Numbered from the stretch's first letter, positions 7,422-16,415 are shown. The stretch: 40,711 nt of DNA from an uncultured Bacteroides sp. (GCF_947632445.1 NZ_CANRPM010000022.1:1-40711), one strand, 5' to 3'. Numbers and translations: made by a program. The notes: generated by a model not told the origin, from the letters alone.

Positions 7422-9332
7422 TCAAGGTCTGCGCACGGCTATCTCCGCAAAGCCCATCGGCTCGCCTTCCGTTACCATACGGACAGCTTTCAGATAAAGA
7501 TAGCGTGCCTTGACCGGCGTGAAGTAAACAGACTGCATCACAGGATTGTTACGGATATTGGAGAACTCACCCGCTTTGACTCTATTGGCATTCTTTCCAT
7601 CGGCACCGGCCACCGACAATTCATAATGGGAAACCAACCCTTTGTTCGGTTCACTCTGGTCGGGCAGGAAGTGGAAGGAAGAGACAAGGCATTCACTGCC
7701 CAAGTCGATGGTCAGCAAATCACCGTCTATAAAGCAAGTAGTCTTCTCGTTACGATCGGATGCCGCAACAGCCTCTTCCGGCTTCACTCCGGGAAGGGTG
7801 AAAGGAAGGCTCTGCATCCGGGCGGCCGGTACTGCTTCAAAAAGTCTGTCGGCATCTTCACCGGCATCATACACTCCGATGTTGTTGATGCACAGCAGGC
7901 CACGCGCATCGGTAATGCGAACGCGGATGCCGTCGGAAACGACGGAAGAGAAACGCAACAAGCGCTTGTAACCGATGGTTGTGGTCTCTTCGTTCAGGGT
8001 AACAGGCAGCCAGTCGCCCGAAGCGTCACGATATTCCACCGTGAAAGCCTTCACACGCTGGCCCAAGGGGATGTATTCCTGCAACAGCATGCGGTTCATC
8101 CGCGTCGGAGAGGAGAAAGAGAACGTAATATCGGCCGCCGTCACACTGTCGGCAGTAGCCCAGTAGGTATCGTAATCGTCGTCCGTCAAGGCTGAAGCCA
8201 CATAGTCACCTCCACGCTCATTGCTTACCTGAGGAACCATTCCGGCTATCAGGTTGGTGTCCAGTTCCTTCTGTACCATCTGATGGAAACGGACCGCATT
8301 AGCCGAGTCAACCGGATGTATCAATCCATCCCTGTCTACCGGAAAATTCAGCAACAGCGTTGCATTATGCCCCACACTACGATAATAGAGATCGGCCAAC
8401 TGTTCGGGAGTTTTCACGAGGCTGTCCTGTTCGGGATGATAGAACCAGCCCGGACGAATGGAGACATCACACTCGGCAGTTACCCACTGATTGCCGTCGG
8501 GATGGCCATACTGCAACTGGTAGTTCTTGTCGTAACCGGGATAAACTTCGCCCTTACGGAGGAAAGACCAGTTGGTGGCACCGGCAAAGCCCTTCTCGTT
8601 GCCTACCCACCGGCAACCGGGGCCGCCATCAGAGAAAATGACGGCTTGAGGCTGTATGCTGTCCAGCATCTCGTAAATGCGGGGATAGTTGTAGTAATTA
8701 CGGCGGTCGATGGTACGTGTTTCCTTCGCTCCGCCATACCATCCGTCACCGCCATTGGCTCCATCGAACCAGACTTCGAACACATCCCCATAATTGGTCA
8801 GCAAATCACGCAGCTGGGCATAAAAATAATCCAGATATTCGGGCGTCCCGTAATTGGCCTGACGACGATCCCATGGCGACAGATAGACAGCAAACTTCAA
8901 TCCATATTTCTTGCAGGCTTCGGACAATTCGCGCACGACGTCCCCTTTACCGTCTTTATAAGGACTGTTTGCCACACTGTAGTCGGTCCCGGCAAACGGC
9001 CAAAGGCAAAAGCCATCGTGATGCTTGGCGGTCAGAATGACCCCTTTCATCCCTGCTGCCACCAAAGTCCTGGCCCACTGTTCACAATCCAGACGGGAAG
9101 GATTGAACACCTCCGCCGGCGTGTCACCATATCCCCACTCACGGTCGTTGAACGTATTCAGACCAAAATGAATGAAGGCGTATGTCTCCATCTTTTGCCA
9201 TTCCACTTGCTTCGACTCAGGAACCGGAAGAATCGGATCAGGAGCCTTGACAGGCATAGAAGAACACGCCGACATCACTACTGATAAAGATGCGGAAAGC
9301 CATAAGGCTGATAGAAGTTTGTTGTTTCTCAT
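7422..9332 (-). CDS. Alpha-L-fucosidase, GH29, lipoprotein
   Basis: Retaining GH29 fucosidase releasing alpha-linked L-fucose from glycans. A lipoprotein signal peptide ends at VMSAC (lipid-carrying C23). Few acidic residues follow the cysteine, so periplasmic anchoring is more likely than surface export (inference). The catalytic barrel (about 45-340) has FIHFGLNTF, TAKHHDGFCLWP and the nucleophile in EVWFDGANG (D190). The C-terminal part (about 360-636) looks like two beta-sandwich carbohydrate-binding regions; the first has a coagulation factor 5/8 look (ALTDDDYDTYWAT). Length 636 aa. It is second in a two-gene operon, 24 bp after the GH109-like gene. Linkage specificity cannot be read from sequence; the domain layout fits the alpha-1,3/1,4-type subgroup best. 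Confidence 0.9.
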   Translation of the reverse strand: MRNNKLLSALWLSASLSVVMSACSSMPVKAPDPILPVPESKQVEWQKMETYAFIHFGLNTFNDREWGYGDTPAEVFNPSRLDCEQWARTLVAAGMKGVILTAKHHDGFCLWPFAGTDYSVANSPYKDGKGDVVRELSEACKKYGLKFAVYLSPWDRRQANYGTPEYLDYFYAQLRDLLTNYGDVFEVWFDGANGGDGWYGGAKETRTIDRRNYYNYPRIYEMLDSIQPQAVIFSDGGPGCRWVGNEKGFAGATNWSFLRKGEVYPGYDKNYQLQYGHPDGNQWVTAECDVSIRPGWFYHPEQDSLVKTPEQLADLYYRSVGHNATLLLNFPVDRDGLIHPVDSANAVRFHQMVQKELDTNLIAGMVPQVSNERGGDYVASALTDDDYDTYWATADSVTAADITFSFSSPTRMNRMLLQEYIPLGQRVKAFTVEYRDASGDWLPVTLNEETTTIGYKRLLRFSSVVSDGIRVRITDARGLLCINNIGVYDAGEDADRLFEAVPAARMQSLPFTLPGVKPEEAVAASDRNEKTTCFIDGDLLTIDLGSECLVSSFHFLPDQSEPNKGLVSHYELSVAGADGKNANRVKAGEFSNIRNNPVMQSVYFTPVKARYLYLKAVRMVTEGEPMGFAEIAVRRP

Positions 9333-9356
9333 AAAACAGGCATTTATGGTTAATAA

Positions 9357-10499
9357 TCAATCGTTTTCGTCCAATAAAAGTGTCCGTCTACCGGCAATGG
9401 ACATTTGAGACCAAGGAGTAACCGAAGTCCATAGAGCCATATCGGCAATGCCGGCAGGATAAGGCTCCCCACCCCGAAGATCTTCCTCCAATGCTTTCAA
9501 CATCACGTAGTCCATACCATGATGATGGGTGTCCACTTCGACGGCCTCCCGTCCCCACCGCTTCCAGTAAGAATGCTCATAACGGTCGATATAGGCATCG
9601 TCCGGCTCCCAGGATTCATCAGGACTGCTTCCTTCCACATAAATCATCCGCCGGTCACCGTTCCAGATGCCCCGCGTACCCTGTATTTCAAAGTCGAGGC
9701 TGCGCGGACGGGGCAAGGTCGTATCATGCGTCAGCGAAAGCAGTATTCCACGCTCCGTTTCCAGCTGTGTAACGACCACATCGCCCAACGTGATCTTCTC
9801 ATCGGGATTTCCTCCCAAATCGCGAATACGCTGCATCAAGCCGACAGACTTGGAAGCAAAAGAGGTCACATACTTGAAACGATCGGTACGCCCGATGCCG
9901 GCAATCAGACACAGCGGAGCCAAGCCATGTGTAGGATAAAGATCCCCATTCTCTTCCTGATAAAACCGGCTCCTCCAGACGCTTTCCGTTTTGTCACGGT
10001 TTCCCAACGTCCCGTTATCATCCAGCAACATACGGCGCAAGTCATGGCGATACCCGCCCCGCATATAGACTATCTCGCCCAATACGCCAGCACGAACCAG
10101 ATTATAAACAGACAGATTCTCACGCATGAAAAGCGTATTCTCCAACGGATAGATTCGACGGCCGGTACGTTCGGCCCGTTCTATCAACGGCTTGTACTCA
10201 TCCAGATACAATCCGCCCTTTATCTCCAAAGCAACGTCTGCTCCATATTCCACGCAATGAATGGCATGCTGCACGTGACACTGCCACGGCGATGCCACAA
10301 ATACCAACGCAGGCGTCTGCTCCTTCAGCATATTCAGATAGTCACAATCCCCTTGATTATAACAGGTCATACCTGCCATATCCGCATCCGACACACCGGG
10401 ATCTGCAAAAGCCACCGGGCGGAAAGCAGGGATATGACGCAACAGGCGGAGCAGCTGCATCCCTCTGTAACCCATGCCTATGAATGCCGTCTTTATCAT
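9357..10499 (-). CDS. Gfo/Idh/MocA-family protein, GH109-like glycosidase
   Basis: NAD-binding Rossmann domain at the N-terminus (IKTAFIGMGYRGMQ, residues 2-15), then the alpha/beta substrate domain. Several segments match the GH109 alpha-N-acetylgalactosaminidase group: LENTLFMRENL, GGYRHDLR (Y150), GDLYPTHGL (H191, matching the active-site histidine), LTHDTTLPRPRSLDF and HHHGMDYVMLKAL. GH109 enzymes use NAD+ in a transient oxidation to cleave the glycosidic bond. At 380 aa with no signal peptide it differs from typical exported GH109 proteins of about 450 aa. The start MIKTAF is fixed because the promoter lies just upstream, inside the longer open frame. It is first in an operon with a fucosidase, suggesting joint action on fucosylated, GalNAc-capped glycans. 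A plain sugar dehydrogenase is the alternative. Confidence 0.8.
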   Translation of the reverse strand: MIKTAFIGMGYRGMQLLRLLRHIPAFRPVAFADPGVSDADMAGMTCYNQGDCDYLNMLKEQTPALVFVASPWQCHVQHAIHCVEYGADVALEIKGGLYLDEYKPLIERAERTGRRIYPLENTLFMRENLSVYNLVRAGVLGEIVYMRGGYRHDLRRMLLDDNGTLGNRDKTESVWRSRFYQEENGDLYPTHGLAPLCLIAGIGRTDRFKYVTSFASKSVGLMQRIRDLGGNPDEKITLGDVVVTQLETERGILLSLTHDTTLPRPRSLDFEIQGTRGIWNGDRRMIYVEGSSPDESWEPDDAYIDRYEHSYWKRWGREAVEVDTHHHGMDYVMLKALEEDLRGGEPYPAGIADMALWTSVTPWSQMSIAGRRTLLLDEND

Positions 10500-10549
10500 A
10501 TCTTCATCATCCGTTCCATCTTTCCCGTGCCAATACAGGAAAAGTGTGT

Positions 10550-10582
10550 CAAAGATAAGAAGTTTTTGCAACATACGCCAAA
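10550..10582 (-). promoter_or_regulatory. Promoter of the GH109-like/fucosidase operon
   Basis: Minus strand: TTTG (10582-10579), 21-bp spacer, TATCTTTG (10557-10550). It overlaps the divergent slyD promoter, so the two may compete or be co-regulated. Confidence 0.75.
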
Positions 10583-10598
10583 AGATTTGTATCTTTGC
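10565..10598 (+). promoter_or_regulatory. Promoter of slyD
   Basis: TTTG (10565-10568), 21-bp spacer, TATCTTTGC (10590-10598). The predicted start is about 25 bp before the slyD ATG. Confidence 0.8.
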
Positions 10599-10628
10599 CC
10601 AGACCAATAACAAGATTATATAAAGAAA

Positions 10629-11192
10629 ATGGAAACAAACAAGTACATCACTGTAGCTTACAAGCTATACACCATTGAAGACGGAGAACGCGATTTCACG
10701 GAGGAAGCTACCACAGAACATCCATTCCAGTTCATTTCAGGATTGGGAATGACTCTTGAGGCTTTTGAGAACCAGCTGAAAGACTTGAAACCCGGCGATA
10801 AATTCGACTTCACCATCGCCTGCACCGAGGCTTATGGCGAATACGACGAAGACCATGTCATCGAACTGCCCAAGAATATCTTCCTCATTGACGGGAAGTT
10901 CGACGAGACACGCATTAAAGAAGGAGCGATTATTCCCATGACGACTGCCGAAGGCCAACATATCAACGGAAGCGTTGTAGAAGTGAAAGATGACGTCGTT
11001 GTGATGGACATGAACCATCCTTTAGCCGGATGCGACCTGAACTTTGTGGGTGAAGTCGTAACCAACCGTCCGGCAACCAATGAAGAACTCACAGAAATGG
11101 CTCGTATGATGAGCGGTGGCTGCGGATGCAGTTGCGGAAATTGCGGAGGCGGATGTGGAGACCACGATTGTGGCGACGGTTGCTGCCACTAA
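10629..11192 (+). CDS. slyD: FKBP-type peptidyl-prolyl isomerase, SlyD-like
   Basis: Cytoplasmic prolyl isomerase and chaperone. Residues 1-70 and 130-150 form the FKBP fold (KYITVAYKLYT, LKPGDKFDF, MDMNHPLAGCDLNF). The insert-in-flap chaperone domain lies between (about 75-125). The C-terminus is a 27-residue tail rich in Cys, Gly and His (MSGGCGCSCGNCGGG onward; eight cysteines), as in SlyD proteins that bind Ni2+ or Zn2+. Length 187 aa is normal for SlyD. It has its own promoter and is divergent from the GH109-like operon. No hydrogenase genes are nearby to indicate a nickel role. Confidence 0.92.
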   Translation: METNKYITVAYKLYTIEDGERDFTEEATTEHPFQFISGLGMTLEAFENQLKDLKPGDKFDFTIACTEAYGEYDEDHVIELPKNIFLIDGKFDETRIKEGAIIPMTTAEGQHINGSVVEVKDDVVVMDMNHPLAGCDLNFVGEVVTNRPATNEELTEMARMMSGGCGCSCGNCGGGCGDHDCGDGCCH

Positions 11193-11287
11193 AATAAATG
11201 AAAACAGGCAATGAAGAATTTTCCTATATGCCTTATTTCTATATGCAGGATTAATTTTTCATTGCCCATTACGAATGGTTCATCGCT

Positions 11288-12574
11288 CTATTGTTTGCCC
11301 GTCATGATGTCGAGCACCAGCTTATCCGTTTCATTCATACCCTGCGAACCTATCCGGGTCAGATTACGGATACTTTGATCTACATCCCGGTCGATAATAC
11401 CCTCTACAGAAGTAACACATCGGTTTTCCATTGCCATGATGGCAGAGAGCACTGCGGTAGATACGCCGGTAGTCACTTTCAAGGCACAACTGGGCTTTGC
11501 CCCGTCGCATATCATACCCGTCAGATTGGCAATCATGTTTTGTACTGCATACGTGATTTGCTCATACGTACCTCCCATCAGCCACGTAATGCCGCAACTG
11601 GAACCCGTCGCAGCTACCACACAGCCACACAAGGCAGACAAACGTCCCAAACTCTCCTTTATATAAATAACCGTCAGATGACTCAGCATCAGCGCACGGA
11701 TCAGTTCTTCTTCCGATTTCCCGTTTTCTTCGGCATAAACAACAACAGGAAGTGTGGCCGAAATACCTTGATTTCCACTGCCCGAATTGCTCATCACCGG
11801 TATCATGGCTCCTGCCATACGCGCATCACAAGCCCCCGATGTATAAGACAATATATGTGAAAAGACACTGTCGCCCATAATCTTATGTTCATCGGTACCA
11901 CGAAGCATTCTTCCCAAGCCATGCCCATAATTACCGGTAAAGGACTGTTCCGCTGCAGCCTTGTTCAAACGGGCCGTATCAAGGATGAAGCGGATTTCAT
12001 CCAGTGGTGTTGTCATAGCAAAATCATAGACTCTGCGTAACGTCAGCTCAGGCGCGGGAGTCTCTTCTTCTTTCGCAGAAGCAGTCTGTTTATCAAGCAG
12101 GATTTCCCCGTTGCGCGACACATAAACGAACGAGGTATGCCCACCTGCGATGATGGCTGTCGAACGGTCAGAACCTGCCTCACAACAGACTTCGATATAC
12201 AACTTCTCACTGATATTCGGCTTCAGCGCAATTAATATGCGTTTTTCGTCAATAAAACGTTTGCCGGCTTCCACTGCTTCGGGAACGCTATCCTTCAATA
12301 CTTCCAACTGATACTCCGATTTCCCAATCAAAGCTCCCAATGCGATGGCAATGGGCAAGCCGATCATCCCCGTACCCGGAATGCCCACACCCATTGCATT
12401 CTTCAGGACGTTCGCGCTAAGCCATACACTTATCTTCTCAGGCTTGACACCCAATGTCTCTGCCGCCTTAGCCACGCACAAGGCAACGGCAACAGGCTCC
12501 GTACATCCGATAGCCGGAACCACTTCCCGTTTCACGAGAGCTATAATCTGTTGCCTTTCTGTATCATTTATCAT
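11288..12574 (-). CDS. L-cysteine desulfidase family protein (CyuA/YhaM, UPF0597)
   Basis: 428-aa protein of the serine-dehydratase-alpha-like UPF0597 family, whose studied members are Fe-S L-cysteine desulfidases releasing pyruvate, ammonia and sulfide. Conserved parts include the N-terminal AIGCTEPVAVALC (C near residue 23), NAMGVGIPGTGMIGLP, the central NSGSGNQGISATLP, and C-terminal ICDGAKPSCALKV, whose cysteines are candidates for the Fe-S cluster. No signal peptide; cytoplasmic. The start MINDTERQQ was chosen because the 18 upstream residues are not conserved. It stands alone, convergent with slyD across a 95-bp gap that holds an AT-rich imperfect hairpin (GGCAATGAA...TTCATTGCC, 11209-11266). 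Confidence 0.85.
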   Translation of the reverse strand: MINDTERQQIIALVKREVVPAIGCTEPVAVALCVAKAAETLGVKPEKISVWLSANVLKNAMGVGIPGTGMIGLPIAIALGALIGKSEYQLEVLKDSVPEAVEAGKRFIDEKRILIALKPNISEKLYIEVCCEAGSDRSTAIIAGGHTSFVYVSRNGEILLDKQTASAKEEETPAPELTLRRVYDFAMTTPLDEIRFILDTARLNKAAAEQSFTGNYGHGLGRMLRGTDEHKIMGDSVFSHILSYTSGACDARMAGAMIPVMSNSGSGNQGISATLPVVVYAEENGKSEEELIRALMLSHLTVIYIKESLGRLSALCGCVVAATGSSCGITWLMGGTYEQITYAVQNMIANLTGMICDGAKPSCALKVTTGVSTAVLSAIMAMENRCVTSVEGIIDRDVDQSIRNLTRIGSQGMNETDKLVLDIMTGKQ

Positions 12575-12661
12575 TTTGTCACTCGATTTATGTTCTCGCA
12601 AAGGTATGAAAAAGGTTTTATCAAACAAATAGTCATTGAGTTTATTAAATATCCGGCTTCA

Positions 12662-12694
12662 TTTTCCTATCTCCAAAAATAAATGTAACTTTGC
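12662..12694 (+). promoter_or_regulatory. Promoter of the PCMD/beta-barrel operon
   Basis: TTTT (12662-12665, one mismatch to TTTG), 20-bp spacer, TAACTTTGC (12686-12694), 27 bp before the first ATG of the pair. Confidence 0.6.
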
Positions 12695-12721
12695 CTCCAA
12701 CTCATTTAAGATATTACTTTT

Positions 12722-13885
12722 ATGAAAGTCAAACAATTATTATCTTACTCCCTGCTGGCAGTCACAATGTTCTCCTGCATACAGGACGAAGCACTGAATG
12801 TGGAAGCGGCCATAGACGCATGTACAGGGACTGACGTACAGTTTACCATCAACAATAATCGGGATTTCAACATTTATGTCAACAAATGGGCCGACTTGTC
12901 CAAACAGGCACTGACATTTACCGTCCCACAAGGAGCGACCCTCGCAATAACCGACCCCACAGAAGATGACAGTGACTTCACTCTGAACGCAGACGGCACC
13001 TTTACAGCCGTCATCAATTTCGACAATGCCAATCATACCCGATGGTTGACGGTCACTTCGGAAGACAAGTCCAACAGCGCGAATTACCAGATCCACGCCA
13101 TTCTGACGGAATTGCCCACCCGTTATCACTTCGAAGGCCTGCAAAGCGGCAACAGGCCCTACCACATCCTGTTGGAAGAAGAGTCGATCGGTGCAGACGG
13201 CCTGCCGCGTGCCCTGCAATGGTGCAGCGGAAACCCAGGATTTAAGTTGACCATGATGGCCGGTACTCCGCAGGAATATCCTACGGTACAGATCAACGAC
13301 GGCTATGCGGGCAAATGCGTAAAGCTCCAAACGCTCAATACAGGCAGTTTCGGTGCCAGTGCGGGCATGCCCATTGCTGCCGGGAACCTGTTTATCGGTT
13401 CGTTCGACCTGAGCAACGCCCTGAACGATGCCCTTGCCGCCACCCGTTTCGGCATGCAGTTCTACAAGACACCCTCCCGACTGAAAGGATATTATAAGTT
13501 CAAACGGGGAGAAGTCTATACCGAAGACGGCAAAACGATAAACGGAAAGCAAGACTCGTTCGACATCTATGCCTTCCTGTATGAAGCCGAAGACAATGCC
13601 TTCATGCTCGACGGAAGCAATGCCTTGAATCCCCACCCGAGCGTTGTGCTGCTGGCCCGCCTCGACCAGGCTGACGCTGTAGAAACCGATACGTGGAAGA
13701 TTTTCGACATTCCCTTCAAAAAAGTCGGAAACGGAAAGAGCGTCAACGCGCAGAAGCTGGCGGACGGCAAATACAAGCTGGGGATCGTGTTTTCGTCGAG
13801 CATTGACGGTGCCAAATTCAAAGGGGCCGTAGGAAACACACTCTATATTGACGAAGTGGAACTGATTTGTGAAGAAGACCAATGA
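12722..13885 (+). CDS. PCMD-domain lipoprotein
   Basis: 387-aa exported protein. The signal peptide ends in a lipobox, TMFSC (C19), followed by IQDEA. An N-terminal beta-rich region (about 30-135) is followed by a putative carbohydrate metabolism (PCMD) domain (about 140-385), ending in FKGAVGNTLYIDEVELI. That ending matches the last residues of the convergent gene at 14919-16415 (FKGAGGSTLYLDELEII), so the two are paralogues over the C-terminal domain. The family function is not established; Bacteroides examples are surface or periplasmic lipoproteins thought to bind glycans. Its stop overlaps the ATG of the beta-barrel gene by 4 bp, so the two are translated together. Confidence 0.8.
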   Translation: MKVKQLLSYSLLAVTMFSCIQDEALNVEAAIDACTGTDVQFTINNNRDFNIYVNKWADLSKQALTFTVPQGATLAITDPTEDDSDFTLNADGTFTAVINFDNANHTRWLTVTSEDKSNSANYQIHAILTELPTRYHFEGLQSGNRPYHILLEEESIGADGLPRALQWCSGNPGFKLTMMAGTPQEYPTVQINDGYAGKCVKLQTLNTGSFGASAGMPIAAGNLFIGSFDLSNALNDALAATRFGMQFYKTPSRLKGYYKFKRGEVYTEDGKTINGKQDSFDIYAFLYEAEDNAFMLDGSNALNPHPSVVLLARLDQADAVETDTWKIFDIPFKKVGNGKSVNAQKLADGKYKLGIVFSSSIDGAKFKGAVGNTLYIDEVELICEEDQ

Positions 13886-14709
13886 ACAACATGAAACGTA
13901 AAAACATTATGAACAGCAAACTGACCCATCGCATAGCCACCCTGTCCCTCATCCTGCTATTAGCAGGCACAAAACTCTCTGCACAGGAAGACAGAAACCA
14001 GGGCATCACCCAGTCCTATCTGCACGGATGGGAATATGCACTGAAAGCCGGATTCAGCATCGGAGGCACTTCGCCCCTGCCGCTTCCGAAAGAAATCAGA
14101 ACCATCAACGGCTATACCCCCGGAGGAGTGGTCGTCTCTATCGAAGGAAATTCAACGAAGTGGCTCGACAAAAAGAAGATTTGGGGTATCACTTTCGGTG
14201 TGCGACTGGAAAGCAAGAAGATGACAACCGACGCCAACGTAAAGAACTACCACATAGAAATTATCAATACCGACAACGGCAAACCTCTTGTCGGCCTCTG
14301 GACAGGAAACGTCAAGACCAAAGTGAACAACTCCTACCTGACCGTCCCCGTCCTGGCCAACTACAAGATAAGCAGCCGCTGGAAACTGGTCGCAGGCCCC
14401 TACTTCTCCTATCTGATAGACGGTAACTTCGACGGCCACGTCTATGAAGGCCATCTCCGTACACCCGATGCCACAGGACAACGCGTCGACTTCACCGACG
14501 AAAGCATCGCCACTTACGATTTCTCCAACGACCTGCGCAAATTCCAGTGGGGCGTACAGGTGGGTGGCGAATGGCGTGCCTTCAAGCACCTGAACGTCTA
14601 TGCCGACCTGACATGGGGACTGAACGATATTTTCCAGAAGGATTTCCAAACCATCACTTTCGCCATGTATCCCATTTATTTGAACGTAGGATTCGGGTAT
14701 TTCTTCTGA
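13882..14709 (+). CDS. Outer-membrane beta-barrel protein (PorT/OmpW-like)
   Basis: 275-aa protein with a signal peptide: hydrophobic segment ATLSLILLLAG, probable cleavage after LSA before Q34. The rest is alternating amphipathic beta strands ending in YPIYLNVGFGYFF, with the terminal aromatic typical of outer-membrane barrels (PF13568-type). The start at 13882 overlaps the PCMD gene stop as ATGA; MNSKLTHR nine codons later (13909) would give a tidier signal peptide. Co-translation with the PCMD lipoprotein suggests they form an outer-membrane unit (inference). Confidence 0.78.
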   Translation: MNNMKRKNIMNSKLTHRIATLSLILLLAGTKLSAQEDRNQGITQSYLHGWEYALKAGFSIGGTSPLPLPKEIRTINGYTPGGVVVSIEGNSTKWLDKKKIWGITFGVRLESKKMTTDANVKNYHIEIINTDNGKPLVGLWTGNVKTKVNNSYLTVPVLANYKISSRWKLVAGPYFSYLIDGNFDGHVYEGHLRTPDATGQRVDFTDESIATYDFSNDLRKFQWGVQVGGEWRAFKHLNVYADLTWGLNDIFQKDFQTITFAMYPIYLNVGFGYFF

Positions 14710-14742
14710 TCGAAATCACTGCATTGGCAGCAGATATGCGAC

Positions 14743-14807
14743 AAAGTCCTCCCGACAGCCACAGCGGTATAAATTTATACAGACCGCACAACTGCCCGGA
14801 GGACTTT
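14743..14807 (+). terminator. Nested inverted repeat after the beta-barrel gene
   Basis: Outer arms AAAGTCCTCC (14743-14752) and GGAGGACTTT (14798-14807). Inside are GCGGT...ACCGC arms and the perfect palindrome GTATAAATTTATAC (14767-14780). It follows the plus-strand pair by 34 bp and probably ends that transcript, though the downstream T run is weak and the nested structure is more elaborate than a simple terminator. Confidence 0.5.
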
Positions 14808-14863
14808 ACTGTTTCTGACAATATCCTGAAGGCAAACGTCTAAAGCCTTCGGATTTTATCGCA

Positions 14864-14899
14864 TAAAAAAAGCTGCCTCTTTCATCGGAGGCAGCTTTT
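14864..14899 (-). terminator. Terminator of the second PCMD gene
   Basis: AAAAGCTGCCTC pairs with GAGGCAGCTTTT (12 bp, 8-nt loop), with a T run on the minus strand. It lies 20 bp after the minus-strand PCMD gene and may also stop plus-strand transcripts. Confidence 0.85.
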
Positions 14900-14918
14900 C
14901 CAATTCTATCAAGGATGT

Positions 14919-16415
14919 TTATTCTCCGATGATTTCCAGTTCATCCAAATATAGAGTACTGCCACCAGCCCCTTTGAACGAATCACCAAGCTTACTGGAA
15001 GAGCAAACAAGTGCCAGCTGATATTTCTTACCTGCATCATACGTCTTTCCTTCCAACATTTCAAAAGGAAGTTCAAACTTTGTCCACTCGGACTTAGCAG
15101 CTCCATCTGGCAGAATGGCTTGGGCTACGCGACGGTCGGATTCATTGATGTCATTTCCGTTTAAAGGAATGTTTTCTCCCTTGTCATCCAACTGTTCTTC
15201 ATACAAAACTGCCTGAATAGCACATTCATCTACTTGACCATCTACCACTTTAACATCTCCCGGTGACATTGCTCCTTCACCGTCAATATATTTATCACCC
15301 GGTGTGTACTTGTACCATCCTCTCAAGATAACTGGCTTCTTTTCATACGGGATACCAAACTGAGTACTTGCCATCTTATCACTCATCGCCAGATCAAGAT
15401 TAAACTTACCTGTAAAGACTGAACCGGCAGTTAGGGCAGGTATCAAAATACTGGTTGCCGCACTTGTATCCATAGTAACCAACTTAATGGCAGATCCAGC
15501 TATCACATCTTCTTCTTCCTGATACACAGGAACTCCTTTTATTCCAAAGAATGACAAGAAAGAAGCCCCCTCTAAACTGGATGCCAAGCGTTTATCACTC
15601 GGTTTCTCATATTGACCATATTGTTCCCATTCGTCGAAGGTAAACGACAATACATTTTGCGAACCCGATACAGAAGCCCTATAAACTTTCGTCGTACTAT
15701 AATCCTCGGACACAACAGTGTAAGTAACAACCTTTCCGTTGGAGAAATCCTGGGCTACACCCGAAGCTGGAGTCACTGTAGCACGTTCGGACACGACAAT
15801 CGTAGGAACGAGGGATGTAATGTCTGCATCATCATATACCTTAAACGTAATCGTATTGTCTGCATTGATAACCGGCTGTTCGGCAACAGACTTGCTGTCA
15901 AAAGTAAACGAAGTGATATCGGCTCCCGTACCTTCCGTACCATTCAGCTTGCTACCATTGACAATAACCGTGACATCCTGATTCACCGTACCCAAGGTAG
16001 CCTTGATTGCCAGTTCCAAGGACAACCTGCCGTTGTTCACAGTAGCCTCGCTGACATCGACTGTTGCACTCAGTCCGGTAGCCGTCACCGTAGTATTACC
16101 TGTAAACGTATAGGCTCCGTTGTTGCCCTCGGAGAGGGGACAATTCAACAATTTAACATCGCCTACCGAAATACCCACAAAAGAGAAATTCTTGATGTAT
16201 AAATTGATGGCCGTAGCGCCGGCTTTCTCAATCGTAATCTTCTGCTGCGAGGAACCCAAAGGCATCCCGTCGACATTTATATTCAAATCACCCTTGTAGT
16301 CACCCGCAATTTCTGTTTCAATCACCTGTGTATAATCCGGGTCGTCATCGCCACAAGCTGTAAACAGTCCCATTGAACAAATCAATGCAAACAAATAAAA
16401 CAAACTCTTTTTCAT
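14919..16415 (-). CDS. PCMD-domain lipoprotein with calycin-like N-terminus
   Basis: 498-aa exported lipoprotein: signal peptide ending LFTAC, then GDDDPD, an acidic stretch after the cysteine that fits the Bacteroidetes surface-export signal. Domains in order: a calycin-like beta-barrel (about 35-165; DYKGDLNINVDG, KITIEKAGATAINLYI), a short beta-sandwich starting DITSFTFDSKS (about 170-255), and a C-terminal PCMD domain (about 260-497) ending FKGAGGSTLYLDELEII. The start MKKSLFYL is typical of a signal peptide; an ATG four codons upstream is possible. It converges on the PCMD/beta-barrel pair, so two related glycan-binding-type lipoproteins flank one barrel. Substrate unknown. Confidence 0.8.
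   Translation of the reverse strand: MKKSLFYLFALICSMGLFTACGDDDPDYTQVIETEIAGDYKGDLNINVDGMPLGSSQQKITIEKAGATAINLYIKNFSFVGISVGDVKLLNCPLSEGNNGAYTFTGNTTVTATGLSATVDVSEATVNNGRLSLELAIKATLGTVNQDVTVIVNGSKLNGTEGTGADITSFTFDSKSVAEQPVINADNTITFKVYDDADITSLVPTIVVSERATVTPASGVAQDFSNGKVVTYTVVSEDYSTTKVYRASVSGSQNVLSFTFDEWEQYGQYEKPSDKRLASSLEGASFLSFFGIKGVPVYQEEEDVIAGSAIKLVTMDTSAATSILIPALTAGSVFTGKFNLDLAMSDKMASTQFGIPYEKKPVILRGWYKYTPGDKYIDGEGAMSPGDVKVVDGQVDECAIQAVLYEEQLDDKGENIPLNGNDINESDRRVAQAILPDGAAKSEWTKFELPFEMLEGKTYDAGKKYQLALVCSSSKLGDSFKGAGGSTLYLDELEIIGE

Noticed and set aside
12740..13882. 380-codon minus-strand frame opposite the PCMD gene
   Set aside because: No signal peptide or motif and no promoter; the plus-strand frame has a lipobox and paralogous C-terminus.
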